A DNA stretch of 64,000 nt from an uncultured Paraprevotella sp. (GTDB lineage: Bacteria > Bacteroidota > Bacteroidia > Bacteroidales > Bacteroidaceae): contig CAJUGV010000007.1 of NCBI GenBank assembly GCA_910586505.1, forward strand, positions 1 through 64,000. Direction: 5' to 3'. A program made the translations under genes and the position numbers. A model generated the notes under the pieces. It saw only the letters and a program-made list of their open reading frames with translations, did no database searches and was not told the DNA's origin. Numbering within the stretch: position 1 is the stretch's first letter; every line of letters starts with the position of its first letter. Of this stretch, positions 53,058 through 61,625 are shown one piece after another.

Positions 53058-55150
53058 TAGATCTTGAGCGTCAAGATATTAAATTTCTGCCGGGAGTAGG
53101 GCCACAGCGTGCCCGTCTGCTCGGAGATGAATTGCAAATCCGTACTTTACATGATTTGCTTTATACTTTTCCTTATAAGCATATAGACCGTACACGATTG
53201 TACTACATTCATGAATTGACGGCCGATATGCCTTATGTGCAAATACGTGGGCAAATCTTGAGTTTTGAAACGGAGGGTGAGGGCAGAAAACGCCGTCTTG
53301 TCGCTCATTTTACCGATGGACAGGGAGTTGTGGATTTGATTTGGTTTAATGGTATAAAATATATCTTGTCTGCCTACAAGACGCGAACAGATTATATTGT
53401 TTTCGGTCGGCCTAGCGCGTTTAACGGGCGGATTAACATTGCTCATCCGGATGTGGAAGTCGCAGACAGCCTGCATTTGAATACGATGGGGCTACAACCT
53501 TATTATAATACGACGGAGAAAATGAAACGTGCGGGGATGAATTCCCGTTCGATTGAGCATTTTACGGCGACATTGTTTGAACGGCTTGACTTCGAGTTGC
53601 CGGAGACTTTGCCGCCTTATCTGGTGAAGTCATTGAATATGGCCTCTTTGGATGAGGCGCTTCGCCATGTGCATTATCCGTCTTCGGCGGAGGATTTGCG
53701 GAAGGCTCAGTTCAGGTTGAAATTCGAAGAGTTGTTTTACATTCAATTGAATATAATAAAGTACGCGCGTGAGCAACGTCGAAAGTATCGCGGATATATG
53801 TTCTCGCGTGTGGGAGAACTTTTTCATAAATTTTATGAAAGCCATTTGCCGTTTGAGTTGACAGGCGCGCAGAAAAGAGTAATCCGGGAGATACGTCACG
53901 ACATGGGAAGCGGACGGCAGATGAATCGTTTGTTGCAGGGGGATGTCGGCAGTGGGAAGACACTTGTGGCTTTGATGAGTATACTGATTGCTTTGGACAA
54001 TGGTTTTCAAGCATGTATTATGGCTCCGACAGAGATTCTGGCGGAGCAGCATTATGTCACGTTCCGAGAGATGCTGTCGGAGATGCCTATACGGGTGGAG
54101 TTATTGACAGGAACGGTAAAAGGCAGCCGTCGGCAGTCTGTTTTGGAAGGTTTGAAGGATGGCGGTGTGCACGTATTGGTCGGAACTCATGCTGTGCTGG
54201 AGAATACGGTTGTTTTTAAATCATTGGGTTTGGTTGTAATTGATGAGCAACATCGTTTTGGTGTGGCGCAACGTGCCCGTTTGTGGATGAAGAATAATAA
54301 TCCGCCGCATGTTTTGGTGATGACGGCTACACCGATACCCCGAACGTTGGCCATGACGCTATATGGAGATCTGGATGTATCAGTTATAGATGAATTGCCT
54401 CCCGGTCGCAAGCCGATTCAGACAATCCATCAGTTTGATAACAGACGGGAAAGCCTTTATAATGGTATTCGTTCGCAGTTGAATGAGGGGCGTCAGGTAT
54501 ACGTTGTCTATCCGCTTATCAAGGAAAGCGAGAAAATGGATATCAAGAATCTTGAAGACGGTTATGAACAATTGTGCCGGGACCTGTCCGGATATAAAAT
54601 CAGCAAGGTGCATGGAAAAATGAAACCCGCAGAAAAGGATGCGGAGATGCAGAACTTTATTTCCGGAAAAACTCAGATTTTGGTAGCTACGACCGTGATA
54701 GAGGTCGGAGTTAATGTTCCCAATGCTTCGGTGATGGTGATAGAGAATGCCGAACGATTCGGGTTGGCGCAATTGCATCAGTTGCGTGGCAGAGTAGGGC
54801 GGGGCGCCGATCAATCTTATTGTATTTTGGTGACCAAATACCAGCTTTCGGCCGATACCCGCAAGCGTATTCAGATTATGACAGAAACAAATGACGGTTT
54901 TGAAATAGCGGAAGCCGATCTGAAACTACGCGGTCCCGGAGACCTGGAAGGAACGCAACAGAGTGGTATTGCGTTTTCCTTGCGTTTGGCCAATCTGGCA
55001 CGTGACGGGCAGATATTGCAGTTGGCTCGGAATACGGCGGAGAAAATTCTGGATGCCGATCCGCATTGTGCGGATTTGAAGAATGAGATTTTGTGGAGGC
55101 AGTTAAATAAATTAAGAGATAAGTCGGTAAATTGGGGTGCTATTTCTTAA
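53054..55150 (+). CDS. recG: ATP-dependent DNA helicase RecG
   Basis: Branch-migration helicase for stalled forks and Holliday junctions. The 698-residue protein has an N-terminal wedge/OB domain (about 1-200), Walker A GDVGSGKT (about residue 299), the DEQH box in VVIDEQHRFGVAQRARLW (about 397), TATPIPRTLAMTLYGDLDVS and QLRGRVGRG (about 577), plus the C-terminal TRG-like region. Length is typical. It is the last gene of the coupled series; no clear terminator follows. Confidence 0.96.
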   Translation: MIDLERQDIKFLPGVGPQRARLLGDELQIRTLHDLLYTFPYKHIDRTRLYYIHELTADMPYVQIRGQILSFETEGEGRKRRLVAHFTDGQGVVDLIWFNGIKYILSAYKTRTDYIVFGRPSAFNGRINIAHPDVEVADSLHLNTMGLQPYYNTTEKMKRAGMNSRSIEHFTATLFERLDFELPETLPPYLVKSLNMASLDEALRHVHYPSSAEDLRKAQFRLKFEELFYIQLNIIKYAREQRRKYRGYMFSRVGELFHKFYESHLPFELTGAQKRVIREIRHDMGSGRQMNRLLQGDVGSGKTLVALMSILIALDNGFQACIMAPTEILAEQHYVTFREMLSEMPIRVELLTGTVKGSRRQSVLEGLKDGGVHVLVGTHAVLENTVVFKSLGLVVIDEQHRFGVAQRARLWMKNNNPPHVLVMTATPIPRTLAMTLYGDLDVSVIDELPPGRKPIQTIHQFDNRRESLYNGIRSQLNEGRQVYVVYPLIKESEKMDIKNLEDGYEQLCRDLSGYKISKVHGKMKPAEKDAEMQNFISGKTQILVATTVIEVGVNVPNASVMVIENAERFGLAQLHQLRGRVGRGADQSYCILVTKYQLSADTRKRIQIMTETNDGFEIAEADLKLRGPGDLEGTQQSGIAFSLRLANLARDGQILQLARNTAEKILDADPHCADLKNEILWRQLNKLRDKSVNWGAIS

Positions 55151-55210
55151 AAAAACGCTTTCCCGGGTAGAAATACTGTTAATTTTCTTGGGTTTATGTT
55201 ACGAAAAGAT

Positions 55211-55218
55211 TATCTTTG
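55211..55218 (+). promoter_or_regulatory. -7 box of ndk
   Basis: TATCTTTG, 55 bp before ndk; CTTG at 55186-55189 lies 21 bp upstream of it. Confidence 0.55.
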
Positions 55219-55273
55219 CCTTTGTTAGTGTTTGGAGAATGCTAATAATATGTTTAATTAAAAGTCTATATCC

Positions 55274-55735
55274 ATGGAAAAGACCTTGGTCTTATTGAAA
55301 CCTTGTACCTTGCAAAGAGGACTTGTCGGAGACGTGATCAACCGCTTTGAGAGAAGAGGACTGAGGTTAGCCGGAATGAAGATGATGCAACTGACAGATG
55401 GATTATTAGACGAGCATTATGCGCATTTGCGTGAAAAGCCTTTTTTCCGGATATTGAAGGATTCTATGATGGCTACTCCCGTAATCGCTTGCTGCTTTGA
55501 AGGTATTGAGGCTGTAAATGTGGTGCGGGCTATGGCAGGGGCTACGAACGGGCGGAATGCCCTTCCCGGAACTATTCGTGGCGACTATTGTATGAGTAAT
55601 CAGCAGAATATTGTTCATACGTCGGATTCTTTGGAGAATGCAGCTGTAGAATTGGCCCGTTTCTTCAAACCTGAAGAGATTTTTGATTATGAACTTTCCA
55701 ACCTGGCATATTTATATGCGCAGGATGAGTTATAA
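55274..55735 (+). CDS. ndk: Nucleoside-diphosphate kinase
   Basis: Transfers the gamma phosphate between nucleoside triphosphates and diphosphates through a phosphohistidine. The 153-residue protein has TLVLLKPCTLQRGLVGDVINRFE at the start and the active-site His115 in NIVHTSDS; GATNGRNALPGTIRGDY is the nucleotide site. The usual KPD is KPC here. The M23 peptidase gene follows after 25 bp. Confidence 0.94.
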   Translation: MEKTLVLLKPCTLQRGLVGDVINRFERRGLRLAGMKMMQLTDGLLDEHYAHLREKPFFRILKDSMMATPVIACCFEGIEAVNVVRAMAGATNGRNALPGTIRGDYCMSNQQNIVHTSDSLENAAVELARFFKPEEIFDYELSNLAYLYAQDEL

Positions 55736-55760
55736 CAGATAAACTATAAATAATAATTAA

Positions 55761-56663
55761 ATGTTTTTCAATTTCAGAGGACTTAAGACAGGAGCAGTAA
55801 TCGTATTGGCTATGTTGAGTATGCCTGTTGCAGCACAGGACTTGCTGGCTCGCCAAGCACCGATTGACAAGAAAATGAGAGCAGTGGATTCAGTAGCCTT
55901 GCAGCGTTTGATAGGCGAAGAACAGCTTGAAAATCCCGCGTTTGGTCTTTATCCCGATTGGAATAACCATTATGTTCATCATTACGATGTAGAGTTGCCG
56001 GAAGAGTATAAGATAGACTTGCGGCATTTCTGCATGCCGACGCCGAGTACGAGGATAACTTCCAATTATGGTTATCGTGCAAGTTTTCGCCGTCAGCATA
56101 AAGGTTTGGACATAAAGGTTTATATCGGTGATACCATACGTTCGGCATTTAGTGGAAAAGTACGTATCGTGGATTACGAAAGAAAAGGCTACGGAAAGTA
56201 TGTTGTCATTCGTCATCCTAACGGTCTGGAAACAGTTTACGGCCATTTGTCCAAACACCTTGTAGGTGAGAATCAGGTTGTGAAAGCCGGTGAACCTATA
56301 GGATTGGGAGGGAATACCGGACGTTCTACCGGTTCGCATCTGCACTTTGAGACACGCTTCTTGGGGCAGGCTATCAACCCGGCCGAAATGTTTGATTTTG
56401 TGGCGCAGGATGTGACGGGTGATTATTACACGTTTCGTTCTAATAAAAGTAAGCACAATGCGGAAGCGGGCAGGAATGTGGCGAATGCACGTCCGAAACC
56501 GACTGCGAGACCCAGCAGTGCAAAGGTTCATCGTGTGAAATCCGGAGAGAATCTGTCTGTTATTGCATCGAAATGCAAGACAACAGTGGATAAGTTATGT
56601 AAGTTGAATGGAATATCCCGCACGACGGTTCTTCGTCCCGGGCAAATAATAAAGTATTCATAA
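55761..56663 (+). CDS. M23 metallopeptidase with LysM domain
   Basis: 300-residue secreted peptidoglycan endopeptidase or division factor. Signal peptide about 1-25 (cleavage after VAA). The M23 domain (about 92-213) has its zinc ligands in RQHKGLDIKV (His and Asp) and SHLHFETRF (His), with a YGHLS catalytic His. A Pro/Ala-rich linker is followed by a C-terminal LysM (about 252-299, HRVKSGENLSVIASKCKTTVDKLCKLNG) for glycan binding. All zinc ligands are present, so it should be active. Terminator follows. Confidence 0.92.
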   Translation: MFFNFRGLKTGAVIVLAMLSMPVAAQDLLARQAPIDKKMRAVDSVALQRLIGEEQLENPAFGLYPDWNNHYVHHYDVELPEEYKIDLRHFCMPTPSTRITSNYGYRASFRRQHKGLDIKVYIGDTIRSAFSGKVRIVDYERKGYGKYVVIRHPNGLETVYGHLSKHLVGENQVVKAGEPIGLGGNTGRSTGSHLHFETRFLGQAINPAEMFDFVAQDVTGDYYTFRSNKSKHNAEAGRNVANARPKPTARPSSAKVHRVKSGENLSVIASKCKTTVDKLCKLNGISRTTVLRPGQIIKYS

Positions 56664-56684
56664 GCATAACATTCTGACAAGTAT

Positions 56685-56732
56685 AAAAAGGGGGAAGGAT
56701 ATATATTAAGAGTATGTCTTTCCCCTTTTTTT
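56685..56732 (+). terminator. Terminator of the M23 peptidase gene
   Basis: Stem of about 12 bp with one or two wobble pairs (left from 56685, right to 56732), ending in seven T. Confidence 0.6.
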
Positions 56733-56790
56733 ATATCAAATACTTGGAGTGAAAGACTTTGTGTAAATGATTGAAATGCGTTGAATAAAG

Positions 56791-57177
56791 ATGAGAATAG
56801 ACCATGTAGCTTTATATTGCAGGGATTTGGAACGGATGCGTCAGTTTTTTGAAAACTATTTTGACGCTTGTTCCAACGAACAGTATCACAATCCTCGTAC
56901 GGGCTTGCGTACTTATATATTGTCTTTCGGTCAGGGGGCGGCGCGACTGGAACTGATGACGAGGCCTGACATGTCGGATGCCGATTCGTCTGAACAACAT
57001 ACCGGTTATATCCATTTATCATTTGGAGTCGGCTGCAAGGCTGCAGTGGATGAGTTGACTCGGCGTTTATCGTCTGACGGTTATCATATTAAGGATGGTC
57101 CCCGTATTACGGGAGACGGTTATTATGAAAGTTGCATATTAGGTCCGGAGGGCGTTCAGATAGAGATTACTGAATAA
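56791..57177 (+). CDS. VOC/glyoxalase-fold protein
   Basis: 128-residue protein of the vicinal oxygen chelate fold: MRIDHVALYCRDLERMRQFFENYF, RLELMTRP, GYIHLSFGVG and the terminal GPEGVQIEITE give the four usual metal ligands (His5, Glu, His, Glu). Members include glyoxalases, epimerases, dioxygenases and resistance proteins. The exact reaction cannot be assigned. A strong terminator follows. Confidence 0.82.
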   Translation: MRIDHVALYCRDLERMRQFFENYFDACSNEQYHNPRTGLRTYILSFGQGAARLELMTRPDMSDADSSEQHTGYIHLSFGVGCKAAVDELTRRLSSDGYHIKDGPRITGDGYYESCILGPEGVQIEITE

Positions 57178-57196
57178 GCCATTGGGAGTGTTTTGG

Positions 57197-57238
57197 AAAG
57201 AGAGGCCCGCGAGAGTTTTGTCTCGCGGGCCTCTCTTT
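57197..57238 (+). terminator. Terminator of the VOC gene
   Basis: Perfect 18-bp GC-rich stem (57197-57214 with 57221-57238), 6-nt loop, with TTT inside the end of the stem. Confidence 0.8.
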
Positions 57239-57306
57239 GAATATACATGAGCGATATTATGCGAATGAACGGTGAATTTTTACGGTGTTAACATAAATTT
57301 GCAAAC

Positions 57307-57315
57307 GGGGGGGGG
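57307..57315 (+). repeat. Run of nine G upstream of the barrel protein promoter
   Basis: Nine consecutive G end 17 bp before the TACTTTTG box at 57333, i.e. inside the -33 to -7 spacer or just over the -33 position. Such tracts can slip during replication. Confidence 0.7.
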
Positions 57316-57332
57316 TAAAAACAAAAATTCAC

Positions 57333-57340
57333 TACTTTTG
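57333..57340 (+). promoter_or_regulatory. -7 box of the barrel protein gene
   Basis: TACTTTTG, 81 bp before the start. The -33 position is occupied by the G run. Confidence 0.5.
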
Positions 57341-57421
57341 TGTATTTGATACGAATGTTCACGGTTTTATAATATAAAGCAAAGTGTCTCATTATAAATC
57401 TTTAATTAAAAATAAAAACAG

Positions 57422-58312
57422 ATGAGGAAAAGAGAAAAAAGATTGGATAGAGCCGCAAGGTGGTGTGTGGGGTTTTTGTTGTCTTTGGTGTTTCCGTTGT
57501 GTGTAACGGCGCAGGAGGAGAATACCGCAGACAGTGCCGACGCGAGAGTGGATTCGTTGCAAAGAACATTGGACTTGCTTACTAGAAAAGATGAAATAAG
57601 AAGTGAGGAGGAACAGTTCGCTAAAATATGGAAGCAGACGAAGTTTATCAGTATCGCTTATGGTGCTCCGACATTGAAAGAAATGGAGACCGGCAGAACG
57701 GATAAAGGAAAATTCGGCGTATCGGTACAGATGGGTAAAACCTTTTTTCTGCACAAGAAGCCGATTGCCAAGATGGTAAAAATCGGTCTGGACTTGTCTT
57801 ATATTAATTTGGAATATGCCAAATATAAGAGCGGTTCCGGGTTGAAATTCGATTTTGGGGGATTGGGTGACGATGATGACTACGATGATTATTATGATGA
57901 CGACATGTATGACGATGATGACTCTTCTTTTGATTTGGATCTCGGCATGCACCAACTGGATTACGGAATCGGTTTCGGTCCGTCCGTTCAGGTCACTCCG
58001 CTTTATCACGTAGGGCGGAAATGGGAGTATCTCAAGGTTTTCACCTATTTCCACTATACGCCGACCTACTCTATGATCATACAATCGGAAGAGGATCAGA
58101 CTACGTTAAATCACGGATTCTGTTCTTTCTTTAATTTCGGCATCGGTCTTTCATATAAGATGATTGGTATAGGTTTCGAAAGCCGGTGGGGAAAGGGTAA
58201 ATATAACATGGCGAGTCTTGACGACAACGATGTGGAGGACGGATTCTCTTCCGGTGACAAGCAAAAACTCAAGACTACGGCATCACGTTTTTTTATCAGT
58301 CTGAGATTCTGA
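57422..58312 (+). CDS. Outer-membrane beta-barrel-like protein with an aspartate-rich loop
   Basis: 296-residue protein with a basic N terminus, signal peptide (about 1-31, cleavage after VTA), a short helical segment (about 40-72), and alternating hydrophobic beta-strands ending in Phe (FFISLRF), a typical outer-membrane barrel C terminus. Between strands, residues about 148-173 are almost only Asp, Tyr and Met, with runs of four Asp, and would form an acidic surface loop able to bind divalent cations. Family not recognised. It is followed after 49 bp by a lipoprotein gene that may be its partner. Confidence 0.65.
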   Translation: MRKREKRLDRAARWCVGFLLSLVFPLCVTAQEENTADSADARVDSLQRTLDLLTRKDEIRSEEEQFAKIWKQTKFISIAYGAPTLKEMETGRTDKGKFGVSVQMGKTFFLHKKPIAKMVKIGLDLSYINLEYAKYKSGSGLKFDFGGLGDDDDYDDYYDDDMYDDDDSSFDLDLGMHQLDYGIGFGPSVQVTPLYHVGRKWEYLKVFTYFHYTPTYSMIIQSEEDQTTLNHGFCSFFNFGIGLSYKMIGIGFESRWGKGKYNMASLDDNDVEDGFSSGDKQKLKTTASRFFISLRF

Positions 58313-58361
58313 GAGAAAGCTCCGGTCTTTGGACCGGTTGCCGGAATAGTATAACTTTTAA

Positions 58362-59342
58362 ATGAGATTGATTATGTGTAAGAAAAAATCTTTTTTCGGC
58401 GGAATGCTGAAAAAGAGCGGCTTTTTGGTGATAACTGCCGCTACGATGGTTGTTGCATCCGTGTTTGTGTCGTGCAGTAGCGATGACGAAGGAGAAGAGG
58501 AAACGTTTCTCACGCCGCCTGCCGCTGCGCAGTACAGTAAGAAGTATGAAATCACTTCGGTGGGAAGCGACATTGCGTCTATCGAACTGACGGAAAGCGG
58601 TAATTACATCATTACCCCGAGAATGAATATGTATACGGTGAAAGGAGATGCTGTGAAGAGAACAAAGGCGCGGTTCATGCAGGATAGCCGTAAGGTTCTG
58701 AAGAGAGAGAACTATACAAATTATATATATGGCAAGTACACCAGAATAGGGGAGAATGAGTATTACCTTGAAGGATACGGTCGTATAAAGGTGCATAGCG
58801 AAGGAGAAAATGCCGTGTCGCTGACCATTCAGAAAGACGGGCAGAACGAATACGTGCTGACAGCGGCAGTGGCAAACCAGAAACCGGAAAGTTTGAAAAC
58901 GAGTATGCTGTGCCGCACATGGAAGATTGACAAAATGCGTGTCCAGGCTTACGTGAACGGCAGGAAGGTGTGGGATAAGACGGCTTCCGTCGACCGGTTG
59001 GAAGATTTGATGCCCGATGGTGAAGATGGGGATTTTGAATATGAAGACATTCCCCAACAGGTAGTGTTCACCCGTGCCGGTACTTATATGGTTTATTATA
59101 ACAATGGTGCGGAGGGAGAAGAACTGGCCGTGTCGACGTGGGCGTGGGCTGATGAGAATAGCGGACTTTTGCGTTATTCATGGGATTATGACAGCATGTA
59201 TGACGACGAAATGTCCGGTGAGGTGAGCATTTCCTTTGCCGGCAGTACTATGAGTGTGACCGAACAGTACATTGAGATCGACGAAGCGGACGGAGAAGAG
59301 TATAAGGAAATTCTTACAACTATTTGTTCGGAAGTACGATAA
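58362..59342 (+). CDS. Surface-type lipoprotein of unknown function
   Basis: 326-residue lipoprotein. The signal peptide ends at a lipobox (VFVS-Cys38), directly followed by SSDDEGEEE, which fits the Bacteroides lipoprotein export signal for surface display. The mature part is beta-rich with two similar-looking lipocalin-like segments (about 55-170 and 180-320, the second with LCRTWKIDKMRV and AGTYMVYYNNG), a layout often seen in Bacteroidales surface lipoproteins. Strongly acidic like the upstream barrel protein. No catalytic motif. Family not recognised. Confidence 0.7.
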   Translation: MRLIMCKKKSFFGGMLKKSGFLVITAATMVVASVFVSCSSDDEGEEETFLTPPAAAQYSKKYEITSVGSDIASIELTESGNYIITPRMNMYTVKGDAVKRTKARFMQDSRKVLKRENYTNYIYGKYTRIGENEYYLEGYGRIKVHSEGENAVSLTIQKDGQNEYVLTAAVANQKPESLKTSMLCRTWKIDKMRVQAYVNGRKVWDKTASVDRLEDLMPDGEDGDFEYEDIPQQVVFTRAGTYMVYYNNGAEGEELAVSTWAWADENSGLLRYSWDYDSMYDDEMSGEVSISFAGSTMSVTEQYIEIDEADGEEYKEILTTICSEVR

Positions 59343-59364
59343 TAAAAGCCGTTTGCAGTAGATT

Positions 59365-59431
59365 AAAAAATGGTCCGCATGAAAATAAAAAATCATGCGG
59401 ACCATTTTTTATTTTCATGCGGACCATTTTT
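59365..59431. repeat. Palindromic repeat family copy with a third arm
   Basis: Arms 59365-59381 and 59394-59410 are exact 17-bp inverted copies with a 12-nt loop. The right arm is repeated at 59416-59431, allowing an alternative perfect 28-bp stem (59366-59393 with 59404-59431) with a 10-nt loop. It starts 22 bp after the lipoprotein gene and could also end that transcript. Confidence 0.85.
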
Positions 59432-59730
59432 GGGTGTCGTGTGCCGGACTTTTTTCTTCTGCATGCATGGCGTTTGTGTGTGGTCCCTTTTCGGTCGGTA
59501 TGGCGGCTTCCGCGTTTGAAAATATTCGATTGTCTGCATCTTTCTAACCGGGCGGTCGATTGGACAGGCCTTGCGTCGCAGTGACTCTCTCCATGTGAGG
59601 CCATCTGGCGGACGGACTGCCGGAATATGATAAATTGAAATTAAATTCCTGTGTGATTATGTCGATTTTATTGAATATATCTTCTGTTTATGTCTATTCG
59701 GCGTAATGCCGTTACTTTTATAGTCTTATT

Positions 59731-59762
59731 TTTGTCTAATATGAAAAAAGGGTTTAAATTTG
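59731..59762 (+). promoter_or_regulatory. Promoter of the ilv operon
   Basis: TTTG at 59731-59734, 20 bp, TAAATTTG at 59755-59762. Transcription would start near 59768, leaving a leader of only about 42 nt, too short for an attenuator. Confidence 0.7.
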
Positions 59763-59809
59763 CAGTTTTGAAGGATAAAAGGAAAGAAAAAGTATAAAAA
59801 CGAGATAAA

Positions 59810-61612
59810 ATGAAGCATAAGTTACGCAGTGCGCAAAGCACTGAAGGACGCCGTATGGCAGGGGCCCGTGCATTATGGGTGGCCAACGGAATGAAGCGCG
59901 AGCAGTTTGGGAAACCTATTGTGGCCATCGTCAACTCTTTCACACAGTTTGTGCCGGGACATACTCATTTGCATGAAATCGGACAGATGGTGAAGGCCGA
60001 AATAGAGAAACTGGGTTGCTATGCCGCCGAATTCAATACGATCGCTATTGACGACGGCATTGCCATGGGGCATGACGGTATGTTGTATTCTTTGCCCTCG
60101 CGTGACATTATAGCCGACAGTGTGGAATATATGGTGAATGCGCACAAGGCGGATGCCATGATTTGTATCTCGAACTGCGACAAGATTACGCCGGGCATGC
60201 TGATGGCCAGCATGCGCCTGAATATCCCTTCCGTATTTGTGTCGGGAGGACCGATGGAAGCGCATAAGATAAATGGTGAGAATGCCGACCTGATTACCGC
60301 GATGATTAAAGGTGCCGATACTTCGGTGAGTGATGAGGAGATGCAGAAGATAGAAGCTTGTGCATGTCCGGGCTGTGGCAGTTGTTCGGGTATGTTTACG
60401 GCCAACTCCATGAACAGTCTGACGGAGGCCATCGGACTGTCGCTGCCCGGCAACGGTACGGTTCTGGCTACTCATACCAACCGTATACAATTGTTCCGTG
60501 ATGCCGCCAGGCTGGTGGTGGAGAATGCGTTCAAGTATTATGAAGAGGGCGATGAGAGCGTGTTGCCTAAGAGCATTGCCACGCGCCAGGCTTTCCTGAA
60601 TGCCATGACGCTGGACATTGCCATGGGCGGATCGTCCAATACGGTGCTGCATTTGCTGGCTGTGGCCAACGAGGCCGGAGTGGATTTCAAAATGGCCGAT
60701 ATAGATGCGCTGAGCCGCAAGGTGCCTTGTTTGTGTAAGCTTGCTCCCAACACACAGAAATATTCCATGCAGGAATGCAACCGTGCCGGCGGTATTCTGG
60801 GGATATTGGGAGAACTGGCGAAAGCCGGCCTGCTGGACACTGCCTGCCGCCGGGTGAACGGCGCCACTTTGGGCGAAGACATTGTCCGTTACGGTATTAC
60901 CGGCGACAGTGTGGATGCCGAAGCGCAGCGGATCTACAGCAGTGCGCCGGGCGGAGTGTTCAGCAACAGGATGGGGTCGCAGAGTAAAGTATATGACACG
61001 CTCGATACCGACCGTGCGTCCGGCTGTATCCGCGATGTGGAGCATGCTTACAGCAAAGACGGCGGTCTGGCCGTGCTTTTCGGCAATATTGCACAGGACG
61101 GCTGCGTGGTGAAGACGGCCGGAGTGGATGAGAGCATCTGGCACTTCAGCGGTCCGGCCAAGGTGTTCGATTCGCAGGAAGATGCGTGCGAGGGTATCCT
61201 GAACGGTACGGTAGTGAGCGGTGATGTGGTGGTGATTACGCACGAAGGGCCGAAAGGCGGTCCGGGCATGCAGGAAATGCTTTACCCCACTTCTTATTTG
61301 AAAAGCCGGCATCTGGGTAAGGAGTGTGCCCTGATAACCGACGGACGTTTCTCGGGAGGCACATCCGGATTGAGTATCGGCCATATCTCTCCCGAGGCGG
61401 CTGCCGGAGGTAATATAGGCAAAATTGTGGACGGCGATATCATAGAGATTGACATTCCGAACCGGAGCATCAATGTGCGGTTGAGTGATGAGGAACTGGC
61501 TGCCCGCCCGCAGCGTGCCATGACGCGCCACCGTGTGGTGCCGAAGTCGTTGAAAGCCTATGCTTCCATGGTTAGTTCGGCCGACAAGGGAGGAGTAAGA
61601 ATAATCGATTAA
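59810..61612 (+). CDS. ilvD: Dihydroxy-acid dehydratase
   Basis: Fe-S dehydratase giving the 2-oxo acids for valine and isoleucine. The 600-residue protein has GHTHLHEIGQ near residue 46, the first cluster Cys in ISNCDKITPGML (about residue 124), the others in ACACPGCGSCSGMFTANSMN (about 185-205), and TDGRFSGGTSGLSIGH (about 509). Length is typical. It leads the ilvD-ilvB-ilvN-thioesterase operon with 13-bp spacing to ilvB. No leader peptide is associated with its promoter. Confidence 0.97.
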   Translation: MKHKLRSAQSTEGRRMAGARALWVANGMKREQFGKPIVAIVNSFTQFVPGHTHLHEIGQMVKAEIEKLGCYAAEFNTIAIDDGIAMGHDGMLYSLPSRDIIADSVEYMVNAHKADAMICISNCDKITPGMLMASMRLNIPSVFVSGGPMEAHKINGENADLITAMIKGADTSVSDEEMQKIEACACPGCGSCSGMFTANSMNSLTEAIGLSLPGNGTVLATHTNRIQLFRDAARLVVENAFKYYEEGDESVLPKSIATRQAFLNAMTLDIAMGGSSNTVLHLLAVANEAGVDFKMADIDALSRKVPCLCKLAPNTQKYSMQECNRAGGILGILGELAKAGLLDTACRRVNGATLGEDIVRYGITGDSVDAEAQRIYSSAPGGVFSNRMGSQSKVYDTLDTDRASGCIRDVEHAYSKDGGLAVLFGNIAQDGCVVKTAGVDESIWHFSGPAKVFDSQEDACEGILNGTVVSGDVVVITHEGPKGGPGMQEMLYPTSYLKSRHLGKECALITDGRFSGGTSGLSIGHISPEAAAGGNIGKIVDGDIIEIDIPNRSINVRLSDEELAARPQRAMTRHRVVPKSLKAYASMVSSADKGGVRIID

Positions 61613-61625
61613 ACCACATTGCAGA

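Larger units (their letters stand above)
59343..59809. other. 467-bp intergenic region before ilvD
   Basis: Contains a palindromic repeat copy (59365-59431) and the ilvD promoter (59731-59762). Between them (59432-59726) I see no gene beyond a 15-codon frame at 59659-59706 that lies upstream of the promoter. Confidence 0.6.

Noticed and set aside
59659..59706. A 15-codon frame rich in Ile, Leu and Val upstream of ilvD that could be a second attenuation leader
   Set aside because: It lies upstream of the best ilvD promoter (59731-59762) and no terminator hairpin follows it before ilvD.
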